Assembly: GCF_000171815.1 (NCBI RefSeq)
Contig: NZ_ABGR01000016.1
Coordinates: 1-61,309 of the forward strand
DNA: 61,309 nt
Origin: Vibrio sp. AND4
Lineage (GTDB): Bacteria; Pseudomonadota; Gammaproteobacteria; Enterobacterales; Vibrionaceae
Direction: 5' to 3'
Under the pieces are notes generated by a model. The model worked only from the letters and a program-made list of their open reading frames with translations. It was not told where the DNA came from and made no database searches. The position numbers and the translations under genes were made by a program. Of the stretch, positions 47,367-56,625 are shown piece by piece; position 1 is the first letter of the stretch; every line of letters begins with the position of its first letter.

Positions 47367-47687
47367 TTAGTCACGTTTCCAAAGCATATGGCAGAACTTA
47401 TGTTCTGGGTCTCGACTGATTAGCATGCGAGCAAAAACGTCATCAAGTACGTCATTTTTCTCGTTTACTAGACCAATTCTAACTTCTGCATACACTTCTT
47501 TGTCGATATCGAAGCCAACATGCTCAATCCAATCATCACCAGTTTCAACAATTTCGGCTGCACCGCGGTCTTCAAATTGCGCAGTAAACAGAATGACATC
47601 AGCAGGCTCTAGGTTGTCTGGGGCCATCTCAAGGAAGATGTCGTATGCAGCATCGATAATGTCATCGTAAGAAATCAAATCAGACAT
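47367..47687 (-). CDS. yciU: YciU, dsDNA-mimic protein family (DUF440)
   Basis: 106 residues, strongly acidic. The sequence SYDDIIDAAYDIFLEMAPDNLEPADVILFTAQFEDRGAAE, then VGFDIDKEVYAEVRIGLV and DVLDDVFARMLISRDPEHKFCHMLWKR matches the DUF440/HI1450 family, whose fold displays charges like double-stranded DNA and is suggested to bind HU-type proteins. It lies 2 bases after the efpL stop on the same strand, so the two are co-transcribed. Confidence 0.9.
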   Translation of the reverse strand: MSDLISYDDIIDAAYDIFLEMAPDNLEPADVILFTAQFEDRGAAEIVETGDDWIEHVGFDIDKEVYAEVRIGLVNEKNDVLDDVFARMLISRDPEHKFCHMLWKRD

Positions 47688-47689
47688 GC

Positions 47690-48256
47690 TTATGCTCGGC
47701 TCATGTATTTACGTTCTGTAGTGTTAATGATCACGCGGTCACCCGTCGCAATGTACTCCGGAACTTGGATTACAAGACCTGAAGCAAAGCGTGCTGGCTT
47801 AGTTCGTGCAGATGCAGAAGCCCCTTTGATTGAAGGATCAGTTTCTTCAATCACTAGTTCAACAGAAGAGGGTAATTCGATGCCCACAGCAGCACCGTTC
47901 ACAAGGATGATATGGATACCTTGTGTGTCTTCGTTGATGAACAGCATGTCGTCTTCAACTTCATTGTGCTTGAATGTGTATTGTGAGTAGTCTTCGTTGT
48001 CCATGAAGATATGCTCATCGCCGTCAGCGTATGAGTAAACGACTGCACGTTTATTCATTTCTACTGTTTCTACGACGTCGTCTGACTTGTAACGCTCGTC
48101 TACACGTGCGCCAGTGTTTAGATCTGTGCAACGCATTTTGTAGATTTTAGCGCCGCCACGACCACCAGGAGTGGTTACTTCGATGTCTTTAACTAGAAGA
48201 GTTTTACCATTAGACTCGATTGCGAAGCCTTTTTTGATTTCACTTGCCTTTGGCAT
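47690..48256 (-). CDS. efpL: EF-P-like protein EfpL (YeiP)
   Basis: 188 residues. Three OB/KOW-type domains of elongation factor P: N-terminal MPKASEIKKGFAIESNGKTLLVKDIEV, then DDMLFINEDTQGIHIILVNGAAVGIELPSSVELVIEETD, and GLVIQVPEYIATGDRVIINTTERKYMSRA. The loop that carries the modified lysine in EF-P here reads TTPGGRGGAK with Arg33 at the tip, the hallmark of the YeiP group now called EfpL, which relieves ribosome stalling without modification. It is followed at once by yciU. Confidence 0.93.
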   Translation of the reverse strand: MPKASEIKKGFAIESNGKTLLVKDIEVTTPGGRGGAKIYKMRCTDLNTGARVDERYKSDDVVETVEMNKRAVVYSYADGDEHIFMDNEDYSQYTFKHNEVEDDMLFINEDTQGIHIILVNGAAVGIELPSSVELVIEETDPSIKGASASARTKPARFASGLVIQVPEYIATGDRVIINTTERKYMSRA

Positions 48257-48441
48257 TGTATTTTCCTATTCACATTTGTTAAGCAAAACTTAGTGATTAT
48301 AGCGCTAAGTTGCTCGCCTAGCACCAAAATTAAACACGGTAAATTCAGCATCAATATGAGCTGAATCGCTTGATCCAAACGCAAGGCTGGTGGATCATAT
48401 AGCGTATCTACTGTCAAAATCTCGAGATCACGTTTTCTTCA

Positions 48442-49209
48442 ATGTCTCTCCCTGTTATCGATCCAAAACAGCCTTTCCAACCCGAATTTGAACCTCTGCT
48501 CAGAGAGGTGTTGGCGTGCCTCAAAGGTGGGCTTGGTTCTAACTTACATAGTGTTTATGTTTACGGGAGTGTGGCACGTAAGTCAGCCATGGCAGGTAAA
48601 TCCAACCTTGACTTGGTGGTCGTCACAAAGTCTGGTTTCGAACACAATCGCGCCACATTATTAAATACCATTAAATGGCGAGCGCAACAAAGGCATCCAC
48701 AAGTAAAAGGGGTATCTATTCGTACCGCATTAGTTAATGAGGTCGCGAATCTTGATAGCATCTTTACTTGGGGTTTTATGCTTAAGCATTGCTGTGTGTG
48801 CATTTATGGCGATAACTTAGCTGATTGCTTTGGAGATTATGTACCCAGTTGGGAGATAGCTAAACACTGGAATATGGATGTGGAAGAGTGGGTATCAGTC
48901 TATCGTACTAAGATAGTTCAAGCACAACGTATTGAAGATCAACTCAGCGCCCAAGTGGTTATAGCCAAGAAACTGCTTCGCGCTTCCTACTCTTTAATCA
49001 TGTATCGTGACAAACAATGGTTTGACGACCCAACAGAATGCGGCAAGGTGTTTTTGAACTACCATCCAGAAAAGCAACTTGAGATAGAGCGCCTTGGTAT
49101 CCTGCTTACAGGACGACCGATTCCAAAGCGTTCGGTGCTTGGGTTGTTAGACGGTTTTGGTGACTGGCTGGTGATGCAGTATAAGAAAACCGAATTCCGC
49201 ATCGGTTAA
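48442..49209 (+). CDS. Nucleotidyltransferase-like protein with altered active site
   Basis: 255 residues. The first 120 residues form a pol-beta-type nucleotidyltransferase domain: YVYGSVARKSAMAGKSNLDLVVVTKSG carries the GS motif, but the first Asp of the catalytic DxD is Asn (N-L-D). The rest is helical with LRASYSLIMYRDKQWFDDPTECGKVFLNYHP, resembling the C-terminal helical part of aminoglycoside adenylyltransferase-like proteins. It could be a weak or inactive relative, or use a different metal arrangement. No strong ribosome site precedes ATG 48442. It converges with polB and shares a long hairpin. Confidence 0.72.
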   Translation: MSLPVIDPKQPFQPEFEPLLREVLACLKGGLGSNLHSVYVYGSVARKSAMAGKSNLDLVVVTKSGFEHNRATLLNTIKWRAQQRHPQVKGVSIRTALVNEVANLDSIFTWGFMLKHCCVCIYGDNLADCFGDYVPSWEIAKHWNMDVEEWVSVYRTKIVQAQRIEDQLSAQVVIAKKLLRASYSLIMYRDKQWFDDPTECGKVFLNYHPEKQLEIERLGILLTGRPIPKRSVLGLLDGFGDWLVMQYKKTEFRIG

Positions 49210-49223
49210 GCTCACTTGCGTAA

Positions 49224-49258
49224 GCCTGTTCTAAATCAGAGTCTGATTTAGAACAGGC
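49224..49258. terminator. Long perfect hairpin overlapping the polB stop codon
   Basis: GCCTGTTCTAAATCA pairs perfectly with TGATTTAGAACAGGC (15 bp) around GAGTC. The right arm contains the polB stop codon and its last codons. No T-run follows, but it lies between convergent genes and could end or protect both mRNAs. Confidence 0.6.
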
Positions 49259-51611
49259 CCATTTGTGGTGCAGAGAGTCGCTCAAAGTCTTTGCCAATAA
49301 ACGGCAAAATCGCGTCCGCGATCGGTTTTAACTGTTTATCAATGTAATGTTGATAATCGATAGGGCTATTGCGATATTCGTGCGGCTCTGGCCCGTTAAG
49401 GGTAATCAAGTACTCAATTCGACCGCGGTTTTGATATTGTAACGGCCTGCCTAATTTGGCATTGATGTCATCGGCCAAGCGTGCCGCACGCACTTGGGGG
49501 GGGATATTCTTTTGGTATTCATTTAGCTTGCGGCGTAAGCGTTTTTGATACACCAAATGATCATCAAACTCACCATTATTGGTTTTCTCAACCATCTCTC
49601 GCACGTAATCACTCGGGTCTTCGCCATGGAAGATCATTTGGTACAACGTGTTTTGGAATCGCTGTGCCAGCGGTGTCCAGTCGGTACGTGCACTCTCTAA
49701 TCCTTTGAAGATAATGCGCTCTTGTTCGCCTTCACCAATTAAACCTGCGTAGCGTTTCTTAGAGCCCGTTTCTGCACCACGAATGGTTGGCATCAAGAAC
49801 TTGCGATAATGGGTCTCGTACTCAAGTTCAAGAATCGAGTTGAGGTTGTATTCACGGCGTAAGTGTTCACACCACCATTGGTTGATGTAGTCGACTAACT
49901 CATTACCAATCTTATCTGCATCTGCTTGATCAAATGCGCCGTTTAAAGAGACAAAAGTTGAGTCAGTATCACCATAAATAACTTGATAGCCTTTGTCTTC
50001 GATCAGTACCTTGGTCTGCTTCATGATTTCGTGCCCACGCATAGTGATGCTCGAAGCAAGGCGGGTATCAAAGAAACGACAGCCAGAAGAGCCAAGCACA
50101 CCATAAAAAGAGTTCATGATGATCTTGATTGCTTGTGAGAATGCTTTTTCATTGTTCTTTTTGGCGACATCACGTGCCGCCCAGAGGTTTTCGATCATCT
50201 CTGGCAAAAAATGCTTACTACGATGGAACTGACCGCCGCGAAACCCCGGTACCGCTTCATTATCGGCTTTGCCGATTTCAAGCTGTAAGCCTTCGACTAA
50301 ACCCATAGGATCGATCAAGAAGGAGCGAATAATAGAGGGGTACAGGCTCTTAAAATCGAGGACCAATACCGAGTCGTAAAGGTTTGGGATGGAGTCCATC
50401 ACATAGCCACCAGGGCTGGCAATCCAGTTTTCTGGGTGCAAGTTTGGCGCGATATAACCAGCACGATGAATTTGAGGCAGATATAAATTGGTGAACGCTG
50501 CTACCGAACCACCAATGCGATCAAGCTCCACACCCGTTAATCGAGAGCGCTCAATGGCGAAATCGAGTAGATGAGTATGGTTAAAAATCTTGTTGACCAA
50601 CACACAGTCTTGTAGGTTGTATTTGGCAAGAGCCGTTTTGTCTGTACGGAACATGCGATTGATTTCATCCATGCGATCATGCACGTTATGAATCTCTTTT
50701 CCTTCGCCAAGGAGTTCTTGCGAAACAGACTCAAGTGACCAAGATCGGAAATGATAAGTGGCGGTTTTTAGTGTATCGATACCATCTAGCACGACGCGAC
50801 CGGGGATCGATATAAAGCCCTGCTGGCTCTGCGCGGAACTGCGAAAGTAGCTGGGTTGGTCCGCGCGACCTAATACCAGCTTCATGTTGTGCCATTCTGC
50901 ACGCTTATGGAGCAAGCGGAAATCAAAGTCGATAACGTTCCAGCCAATAATGACATCCGGGTCAAACCGTTTAAACCAAGCGATCAAAGCATCGAGTAAT
51001 GCCTTTTCATCTTTCACCCATTGCATTGGTGTATCTGCTGGTTCAGGTTCACCAATCATGATGACCCGTGAGTCAAAAGGACTATCTATACCAATCGAGT
51101 AGAGAACCCCTTTTTCTGAGCATTCTAAATCAAGGGAAGCGATATGCAGCTTTGGCTGATATTCACCAGAACGGCACTTTGCATTTTGGATACGCTGGAA
51201 GCCATTGAGTGATTGCAAATTACCCGTAAATTCAATGCTGCCCTTGATAAACCGTTCCATCAAGTATCGGTCAGCAAGACGCACGTCACCTTCGAAATGA
51301 ACAATGTCATGTTGCTTGAGCTCATCTTGTAGGGTGAACGCGTCTTTTGACGTTTGCGTGTAACATGCCGCCAATGGCGTGAGTTGAAAGTTCTTTAATT
51401 CGAGCGAACGTATATCGACAGAAATTTGCTTGGCAGTTGCGATCTTATAGATTTGATCTGTTCGCGCTTGTTCAATAAAGAAGACTGGTCTTTCTCCTTG
51501 AATCAACAATTGGGTTGGGCCACTCTCGGTCGAAAGCCAAAGCTCAATTTGAGTTTGACCTTTGATGTCTCGGGCTTGTCGAGTGAGAAGGAAGCCTTGT
51601 TGGATTTTCAA
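49248..51611 (-). CDS. polB: DNA polymerase II (family B)
   Basis: 787 residues from TTG 51611, with AAGG 8 bases upstream; an ATG at 51692 would add 27 residues unlike the usual N-terminus (IQQGFLLTRQARD). Exonuclease motifs ASLDLECS, WNVIDFDF and YNLQDC; polymerase motif A VLDFKSLYPSII, motif B IKIIMNSFYGVLG and motif C YGDTDS. Pol II is an SOS-induced polymerase that restarts forks and bypasses lesions. No LexA box could be assigned in the upstream region with confidence. It is monocistronic and ends in the hairpin shared with the nucleotidyltransferase gene. Confidence 0.95.
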   Translation of the reverse strand: MKIQQGFLLTRQARDIKGQTQIELWLSTESGPTQLLIQGERPVFFIEQARTDQIYKIATAKQISVDIRSLELKNFQLTPLAACYTQTSKDAFTLQDELKQHDIVHFEGDVRLADRYLMERFIKGSIEFTGNLQSLNGFQRIQNAKCRSGEYQPKLHIASLDLECSEKGVLYSIGIDSPFDSRVIMIGEPEPADTPMQWVKDEKALLDALIAWFKRFDPDVIIGWNVIDFDFRLLHKRAEWHNMKLVLGRADQPSYFRSSAQSQQGFISIPGRVVLDGIDTLKTATYHFRSWSLESVSQELLGEGKEIHNVHDRMDEINRMFRTDKTALAKYNLQDCVLVNKIFNHTHLLDFAIERSRLTGVELDRIGGSVAAFTNLYLPQIHRAGYIAPNLHPENWIASPGGYVMDSIPNLYDSVLVLDFKSLYPSIIRSFLIDPMGLVEGLQLEIGKADNEAVPGFRGGQFHRSKHFLPEMIENLWAARDVAKKNNEKAFSQAIKIIMNSFYGVLGSSGCRFFDTRLASSITMRGHEIMKQTKVLIEDKGYQVIYGDTDSTFVSLNGAFDQADADKIGNELVDYINQWWCEHLRREYNLNSILELEYETHYRKFLMPTIRGAETGSKKRYAGLIGEGEQERIIFKGLESARTDWTPLAQRFQNTLYQMIFHGEDPSDYVREMVEKTNNGEFDDHLVYQKRLRRKLNEYQKNIPPQVRAARLADDINAKLGRPLQYQNRGRIEYLITLNGPEPHEYRNSPIDYQHYIDKQLKPIADAILPFIGKDFERLSAPQMGLF

Positions 51612-52041
51612 TAGAGAAACCTTGTAAACCAGTGGAGCACGAATTCTATCATTAAGAACTGTAAAAATAACCAGTAAAATACCTATGCTCAATTTTACGG
51701 ACCAGTGCTAGTGTTACGAGCGTACAAAACCGCTGAGCTTTTGCTTACAGAATAACCATTTAAGGACTATATTCCATGTGAAAGAGCAAAGTGAAATCTA
51801 GTTGCTTGATTTCTCGGAGTATATGTTGTTAATTGTCTTGTCTTAAAATTTGGCGTTGCATGATGTACACTGAAATAATGATGTAGTTTATGAATAAGTT
51901 CTTGCCAAATTTTGCGTTTGAGCACATATTCAAATGAAGCAATCTATTGCCTAATACGGTATTATATAGGCACTCATACTGATATCCATGTAACTAATAG
52001 TTATGTGGGAGCAGAGCCGATAAAAGTGTGGAGATACAAGT
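51612..52041. other. Intergenic region between polB and varA
   Basis: 430 AT-rich bases with two divergent promoters expected. At 51987-52007, just before varA, CATGTAACT pairs with AGTTATGTG (two wobbles) around AAT, a stem-loop in the likely 5' leader. No other feature recognised. Confidence 0.5.
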
Positions 52042-52686
52042 TTGATAAATGTTTTCCTTGTAGATGATCACGAGCTGGTTCGCACAGGGATACGACGTAT
52101 TATTGAAGACGTCCGTGGAATGAACGTAGCAGGAGTAGCTGACAGCGGTGAAGAAGCAGTAAAATGGTGTCGCAGCAATCATGCTGACGTTATTTTGATG
52201 GATATGAACATGCCAGGAATTGGCGGCTTAGAAGCCACCAAAAAGATTCTTCGTGTGAATCCTGATGTAAAAATCATCGTATTGACCGTTCATACGGAAA
52301 ATCCGTTCCCAACGAAAGTGATGCAGGCAGGAGCTTCTGGTTATCTAACCAAGGGTGCAGGCCCTGATGAAATGGTCAACGCAATTCGTGTGGTTAATAG
52401 TGGGCAGCGCTACATCTCCCCAGAGATCGCGCAACAAATGGCCTTGAGTCAATTCTCACCTGCTTCAGAAAACCCATTTAAAGATCTCTCTGAACGCGAA
52501 CTCCAGATCATGATGATGATCACTAAAGGGCAGAAAGTCACAGACATTTCTGATCAACTGAATTTAAGTCCAAAAACGGTCAACAGCTACCGCTACCGTC
52601 TGTTTAGTAAATTGGACATCAATGGAGATGTTGAGTTAACACACTTAGCGATCCGACACGGAATGCTGGATACCGAGACCCTTTAG
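52042..52686 (+). CDS. varA: GacA/UvrY-type response regulator (VarA)
   Basis: 214 residues from TTG 52042, with GGAG 8 bases upstream; no ATG is available before the receiver domain. Receiver about 1-120 with [13 protein letters not shown], Asp54 in [12 protein letters not shown], and K in [12 protein letters not shown]-terminal LuxR-type HTH about 148-205 ([43 protein letters not shown]). It is the response regulator of the BarA/VarS system and in Vibrio activates CsrB-type RNAs that titrate CsrA, thereby tuning quorum sensing and virulence. uvrC starts 1 base after its stop codon. Confidence 0.95.
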   Translation: MINVFLVDDHELVRTGIRRIIEDVRGMNVAGVADSGEEAVKWCRSNHADVILMDMNMPGIGGLEATKKILRVNPDVKIIVLTVHTENPFPTKVMQAGASGYLTKGAGPDEMVNAIRVVNSGQRYISPEIAQQMALSQFSPASENPFKDLSERELQIMMMITKGQKVTDISDQLNLSPKTVNSYRYRLFSKLDINGDVELTHLAIRHGMLDTETL

Positions 52687-52687
52687 T

Positions 52688-54520
52688 GTGAATCAACCCT
52701 TCGATTCGGCTTCCTTTCTCAAGACAGTAACTCATCAGCCTGGCGTTTACAGAATGTACAACGTCGAGGCTGTTGTCATTTATGTGGGTAAAGCCAAAGA
52801 TCTCAAAAAACGTCTCTCAAGTTACTTTCGCACCAAAGTAGATAGTGAGAAGACTCGTGCCCTAGTAAGTAATATCGCAAAAATTGATGTCACGGTAACT
52901 CACACCGAGACGGAAGCGCTTATCCTCGAGCACAATTACATCAAGCAATATTTACCGAAATACAACGTACTTCTGCGTGACGACAAGTCGTATCCATACA
53001 TTTTTATTAGCGGTCATAAACATCCGAGATTGTCTATGCATCGCGGGTCTAAAAAGCGAAAAGGTGAGTATTTTGGCCCGTACCCTGACTCAGGGGCGGT
53101 GAGGGAAACGTTACACCTTTTGCAGAAAATACTCCCTGTTCGTCAGTGCGAAGATACGGTTTATTCCAACCGCACACGCCCTTGTCTGATGTACCAAATT
53201 GGCCGTTGTGCGGGGCCGTGTGTGAGCACGATTATTTCTGATGAGGAGTACGCAGATCTAGTCGGATTCGTGCGTTTGTTTTTGCAAGGCAAAGATAACC
53301 AAGTACTTGAACAGCTAATCGAGAAGATGGAAGTGGCGAGCCAACGACTCCATTTTGAAGATGCCGCTAAGTTTCGTGATCAAATCCAAGCGATTCGACG
53401 TGTACAAGAGCAACAATACGTCTCAGAAGATAGCATGGATGATATGGACGTACTGGGTTTTGCGCAAGAGAACGGTATTGCTTGTATTCATATCTTGATG
53501 ATTCGCCAAGGTAAAGTGTTGGGTAGTCGTAGCCATTTCCCTAAGATCCCGCATAATACCAGCCAGCAAGAGGTGTTTGATAGCTTTCTCACTCAGTACT
53601 ATTTGAGTCACAATGAAGCCCGCACTATTCCAACGCGTATCATTTTAAATCAAGAACTGGGTGGTGATATCGAACCTATTCAGCAAGCTTTGAGTGAAGT
53701 GGCTGGTCGCAAAGTTCAGTTCCACACCTCACCAGCAGGGGTGCGAGGTCGTTACCTCAAACTGTCGAATACTAATGCATTAACGGCAATCACCACCAAG
53801 ATCAATCATAAAATGACCATCAACCAACGCTTCAAAGCACTACGAGAAGTCTTGGCGATGGAGACTATCTCGCGAATGGAATGTTTCGATATTTCGCACA
53901 CGATGGGAGAGAGCACCATTGCCTCCTGCGTAGTCTTTAACAGTGAGGGCCCAGTTAAGCAAGAGTACCGTCGTTACAACATCACCGGTATTACTGGTGG
54001 CGATGATTACGCTGCGATGGGGCAAGCTCTAGAGCGTCGTTATTCGAAGCAGCTTGATGTTGAAAAAATACCAGAGATTATCTTCATCGATGGTGGCAAA
54101 GGTCAGCTTAATCGAGCTCATGAGATCATTTGTCAATATTGGGGAGATTGGCCCAAGCGTCCGACCATGATTGGTATTGCCAAGGGTGTTACCCGCAAGC
54201 CGGGTCTTGAAACCTTAATTACCGTAGATGGTGACGAATTTAACTTGCCAAGCGATGCACCAGCCTTGCATTTGATTCAGCATATTCGAGATGAAAGTCA
54301 TAATCATGCCATTGCTGGGCACAGAGCGAAACGTGGAAAAACGCGCCGCACCAGTGCTTTAGAGGGAATTGAAGGGGTAGGGCCTAAACGTCGTCAAGCC
54401 TTACTTAAATACATGGGGGGCTTACAGGAGTTGAAGCGTGCAAGTGTCGAAGAAATAACCAAAGTACCGGGAATTAGTCACTCTTTGGCAGAAATTATTT
54501 TCCAAGCATTGAAACAATAA
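52688..54520 (+). CDS. uvrC: UvrABC excinuclease subunit C
   Basis: 610 residues from GTG 52688. GIY-YIG nuclease about 14-95 ([25 protein letters not shown]), cysteine cluster [28 protein letters not shown] domain ([15 protein letters not shown]), RNase H-like endonuclease domain ([30 protein letters not shown]) and C-terminal helix-hairpin-helix pair ([34 protein letters not shown]). It makes both incisions in nucleotide-excision repair. Order uvrY-uvrC-pgsA is conserved in gammaproteobacteria. Confidence 0.97.
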   Translation: MNQPFDSASFLKTVTHQPGVYRMYNVEAVVIYVGKAKDLKKRLSSYFRTKVDSEKTRALVSNIAKIDVTVTHTETEALILEHNYIKQYLPKYNVLLRDDKSYPYIFISGHKHPRLSMHRGSKKRKGEYFGPYPDSGAVRETLHLLQKILPVRQCEDTVYSNRTRPCLMYQIGRCAGPCVSTIISDEEYADLVGFVRLFLQGKDNQVLEQLIEKMEVASQRLHFEDAAKFRDQIQAIRRVQEQQYVSEDSMDDMDVLGFAQENGIACIHILMIRQGKVLGSRSHFPKIPHNTSQQEVFDSFLTQYYLSHNEARTIPTRIILNQELGGDIEPIQQALSEVAGRKVQFHTSPAGVRGRYLKLSNTNALTAITTKINHKMTINQRFKALREVLAMETISRMECFDISHTMGESTIASCVVFNSEGPVKQEYRRYNITGITGGDDYAAMGQALERRYSKQLDVEKIPEIIFIDGGKGQLNRAHEIICQYWGDWPKRPTMIGIAKGVTRKPGLETLITVDGDEFNLPSDAPALHLIQHIRDESHNHAIAGHRAKRGKTRRTSALEGIEGVGPKRRQALLKYMGGLQELKRASVEEITKVPGISHSLAEIIFQALKQ

Positions 54521-54566
54521 AGAAAATCCCGCACCATTAAGCCGCAATGTGTAAGAGAATAATAAA

Positions 54567-55124
54567 ATGCGTTTGAATATCCCGAACATTCTATCTCTAC
54601 TAAGACTATTCTTAATCCCAGTTTTTGTGGTTGTCTTTTATTTACCATACTCTTGGGCTCCTTTTGCTGCGGCAATGGTTTTCTGGGTCGCAGGTTTTAC
54701 TGATTGGCTAGATGGCATGCTTGCTCGTAAGTTAGGTCAAACATCTCGCTTTGGTGCTTTTATTGATCCTGTAGCGGACAAGGTACTGGTTGCTACAGCA
54801 TTGATTTTGATTACAGAGCATTATCATAGCATTTGGGTGACTATCCCCGCAGTGACGATGATAGCGCGTGAAATCATTATTTCTGCGTTGCGTGAATGGA
54901 TGGCTGAAATTGGTAAACGAGCCAGTGTTGCGGTTTCTTGGGTCGGTAAAGTTAAAACTGTGTCCCAAATGTTCGCTCTTTGGGTACTCATCTGGCGTTA
55001 TGACGATTGGATGGTTTGGCTGGGCTTTGGTGCCTTGTACGTTGCAACCTTCCTAACTTACTGGTCAATGGTTCAGTACTTAGCTGCGGCGAAAGATGAT
55101 TTGCTCAATGAAGAGCACCATTAA
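54567..55124 (+). CDS. pgsA: CDP-diacylglycerol-glycerol-3-phosphate 3-phosphatidyltransferase
   Basis: 185 residues, about five membrane helices. CDP-alcohol phosphotransferase motif [20 protein letters not shown] with the following DKVLVA (D-G-x2-A-R-x8-G-x3-D-x3-D). It makes phosphatidylglycerophosphate, the precursor of phosphatidylglycerol and cardiolipin. It lies 46 bases after uvrC and ends the operon at a clear terminator. Confidence 0.96.
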   Translation: MRLNIPNILSLLRLFLIPVFVVVFYLPYSWAPFAAAMVFWVAGFTDWLDGMLARKLGQTSRFGAFIDPVADKVLVATALILITEHYHSIWVTIPAVTMIAREIIISALREWMAEIGKRASVAVSWVGKVKTVSQMFALWVLIWRYDDWMVWLGFGALYVATFLTYWSMVQYLAAAKDDLLNEEHH

Positions 55125-55147
55125 TGAATCCAATGCAATAGTATTTT

Positions 55148-55177
55148 AAAAAGCAGGCAATTTAGCCTGCTTTTTTT
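55148..55177 (+). terminator. Rho-independent terminator of varA-uvrC-pgsA
   Basis: GCAGGC (55153-55158) pairs with GCCTGC (55165-55170) around AATTTA, flanked by five As before and seven Ts after. It lies 24 bases after the pgsA stop. Confidence 0.92.
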
Positions 55178-55427
55178 ATGTGGATTGCTAGACGTACGAG
55201 ATTAGCGTGATCTAAGTCTTACTTTCTTCTGCATCATTCCTTGTTCATATCTGTTCCGTTGATTATCTGCAGTTGAAATAGAGAAGAACACCGATGAGTG
55301 GCTAAATGAAATGCCCTAATATCCATGATAAACCAGAGTATTTTGGGTGTTCTCAGTAGCAAAACTAATCAATTTACTGCCTTTCGCACAAAATCTGGTC
55401 AAACGATTTAAAAAAATAAAAATAGTG

Positions 55428-55455
55428 TTGACTCGATTGCTCGAATCCGTAAAAT
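55428..55455 (+). promoter_or_regulatory. tRNA operon promoter
   Basis: TTGACT (55428-55433), 16-base spacer, TAAAAT (55450-55455), then a GC-rich stretch GCACGTCG typical of stringently controlled stable-RNA promoters. An A-rich block 55411-55422 upstream resembles an UP element. Confidence 0.8.
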
Positions 55456-55523
55456 GCACGTCGTACCCAAGAGAGCACAGCTCAAAAGGGGGGTGATAGA
55501 AGTTATAATTCTTTCACAAATGA

Positions 55524-55597
55524 GGCGCCTTGGCAGAGTGGCTATGCAGCGGATTGCAAATCCGTGGACCTCGGTTCGACTCCGGGAGGCGCCTCCA
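55524..55597 (+). tRNA. tRNA-Cys (GCA)
   Basis: 74 bases with encoded CCA. Acceptor GGCGCCT pairs with AGGCGCC; anticodon loop ATTGCAAAT gives GCA; T-loop GGTTCGACTCC. First tRNA of a four-gene operon. Confidence 0.97.
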
Positions 55598-55633
55598 TTA
55601 TTTTTTGAAAGTGAATGGCTTTCAGGAATAAAT

Positions 55634-55709
55634 GCGACACTAGCTCAGTTGGTAGAGCGCAACCTTGCCAAGGTTGAGGTCACGAGTTCGAACCTCGTGT
55701 GTCGCTCCA
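55634..55709 (+). tRNA. tRNA-Gly (GCC), copy 1
   Basis: 76 bases with encoded CCA. Acceptor GCGACAC pairs with GTGTCGC; anticodon stem CAACC/GGTTG with loop TTGCCAA giving GCC. Identical over its whole length to the copy at 55886-55961. Confidence 0.97.
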
Positions 55710-55787
55710 AATTAAAATGATATGGCGTTTAGCGATATCTGATGGTGTTTTACTTTTCTGTAAAGGCATCACAAATTAAATTTGTGT

Positions 55788-55874
55788 GCCCTGGTGGTGG
55801 AATTGGTAGACACAAGGGATTTAAAATCCCTCGACGTTCGCGTTGTGCCGGTTCAAGTCCGGCCCGGGGCACCA
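55788..55874 (+). tRNA. tRNA-Leu (TAA)
   Basis: 87 bases with encoded CCA and the long variable arm of a class II tRNA. Acceptor GCCCTGG pairs with CCGGGGC (one G-T); anticodon TAA in GGATTTAAAATCC. D-arm TGGTGGAATTGGTAGACAC is typical of tRNA-Leu. Confidence 0.96.
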
Positions 55875-55885
55875 TCTCAAAATTT

Positions 55886-55961
55886 GCGACACTAGCTCAG
55901 TTGGTAGAGCGCAACCTTGCCAAGGTTGAGGTCACGAGTTCGAACCTCGTGTGTCGCTCCA
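55886..55961 (+). tRNA. tRNA-Gly (GCC), copy 2
   Basis: 76 bases, identical to the first tRNA-Gly copy, including flanking TGCGACAC and TCGCTCCAAATT. Only 11 bases after the tRNA-Leu. Probably a recent tandem duplication within the operon. Confidence 0.97.
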
Positions 55962-55971
55962 AATTTTAAAG

Positions 55972-55995
55972 CCCAGTATTTATACTGGGTTTTTT
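55972..55995 (+). terminator. Rho-independent terminator of the tRNA operon
   Basis: CCCAGTAT pairs with ATACTGGG (inner pairs probably open as the loop) and is followed by six Ts, 10 bases after the last tRNA. Confidence 0.9.
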
Positions 55996-56141
55996 GTTTT
56001 TGAAGTTTCACTATTCCCATCTCAATCAATACTGCCAGATTTAAGGCGTGCCCCCTCTTATCTCACTTCTTGTTTGGGGTGACTTTATGCGATATATATC
56101 GAACTTACGTTGTGCTAGATGAGTAAACGTTTGCTTCTGAT

Positions 56142-56157
56142 TGTGATCTAAATCAAT
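56142..56157. promoter_or_regulatory. CRP/FNR-like site
   Basis: TGTGA-TCTAAA-TCAAT: left half of CRP type (TGTGA), right half ATCAA of FNR type, core TGAT-N4-ATCA. It is about 470 bases before the DABA gene, so its target is uncertain. Confidence 0.35.
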
Positions 56158-56427
56158 ATGCATCGACGAAAATAGTTTGTCAGAAGATTTTATTTTGTGA
56201 TAAGTTTTTGCGCAATCTCGGAGCGTATTATTACGACTTTGATTCTCTGGGGGATACGCGTAGTGATCATTCAAGCTGACGGTGATACTACGTAGGGTAG
56301 GTATCGGCAAAGCCTTGTGTCGATAGAAGGGATACTAGTGCTGTAAAAAGCAGCATGCTAATGGGAAACCCAACATTGAAATCTTTAAATACATACACAT
56401 CAATCAGCTTCATATTGCCAAAATGTC

Positions 56428-56443
56428 CCGTTTTACAAAACGG
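56428..56443. promoter_or_regulatory. Operator-like perfect inverted repeat
   Basis: CCGTTTT-AC-AAAACGG, 7-bp arms with a 2-base centre, about 180 bases before the DABA gene. Too tight for an RNA hairpin, so a dimeric repressor or activator site is more likely. The regulator is not known to me. Confidence 0.5.
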
Positions 56444-56625
56444 ATGCATTACGGAACCTTGATTCGTCTCCAGACATACTAAAAGTCACGCTCATCGTGG
56501 CCGATTATCCGTGTTTGTCGTTTAAATAACGATGAAGGCGGAGGTATATCTATATTCCTGACATTCAATACGAATAAGAATAAATACAGGAAAGAGAATC
56601 ATTATAATCCAAGGACCTACGCAGT

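Larger units (their letters stand above)
55996..56625. other. Long region upstream of the norspermidine operon
   Basis: 630 bases without a convincing gene (a 89-codon minus-strand ORF at 56041-56310 has no support). It holds a CRP/FNR-like site (56142-56157), a perfect operator-like repeat (56428-56443) and, just before the ATG, GAGAAT-C-ATTATA (56593-56605), two units of a Fur-box-like pattern. The promoter was not assigned. Confidence 0.5.

Noticed and set aside
56041..56310. 89-codon minus-strand ORF upstream of the DABA gene
   Set aside because: No ribosome site of quality and no domain; region contains regulatory-looking repeats and starts right at the tRNA terminator.
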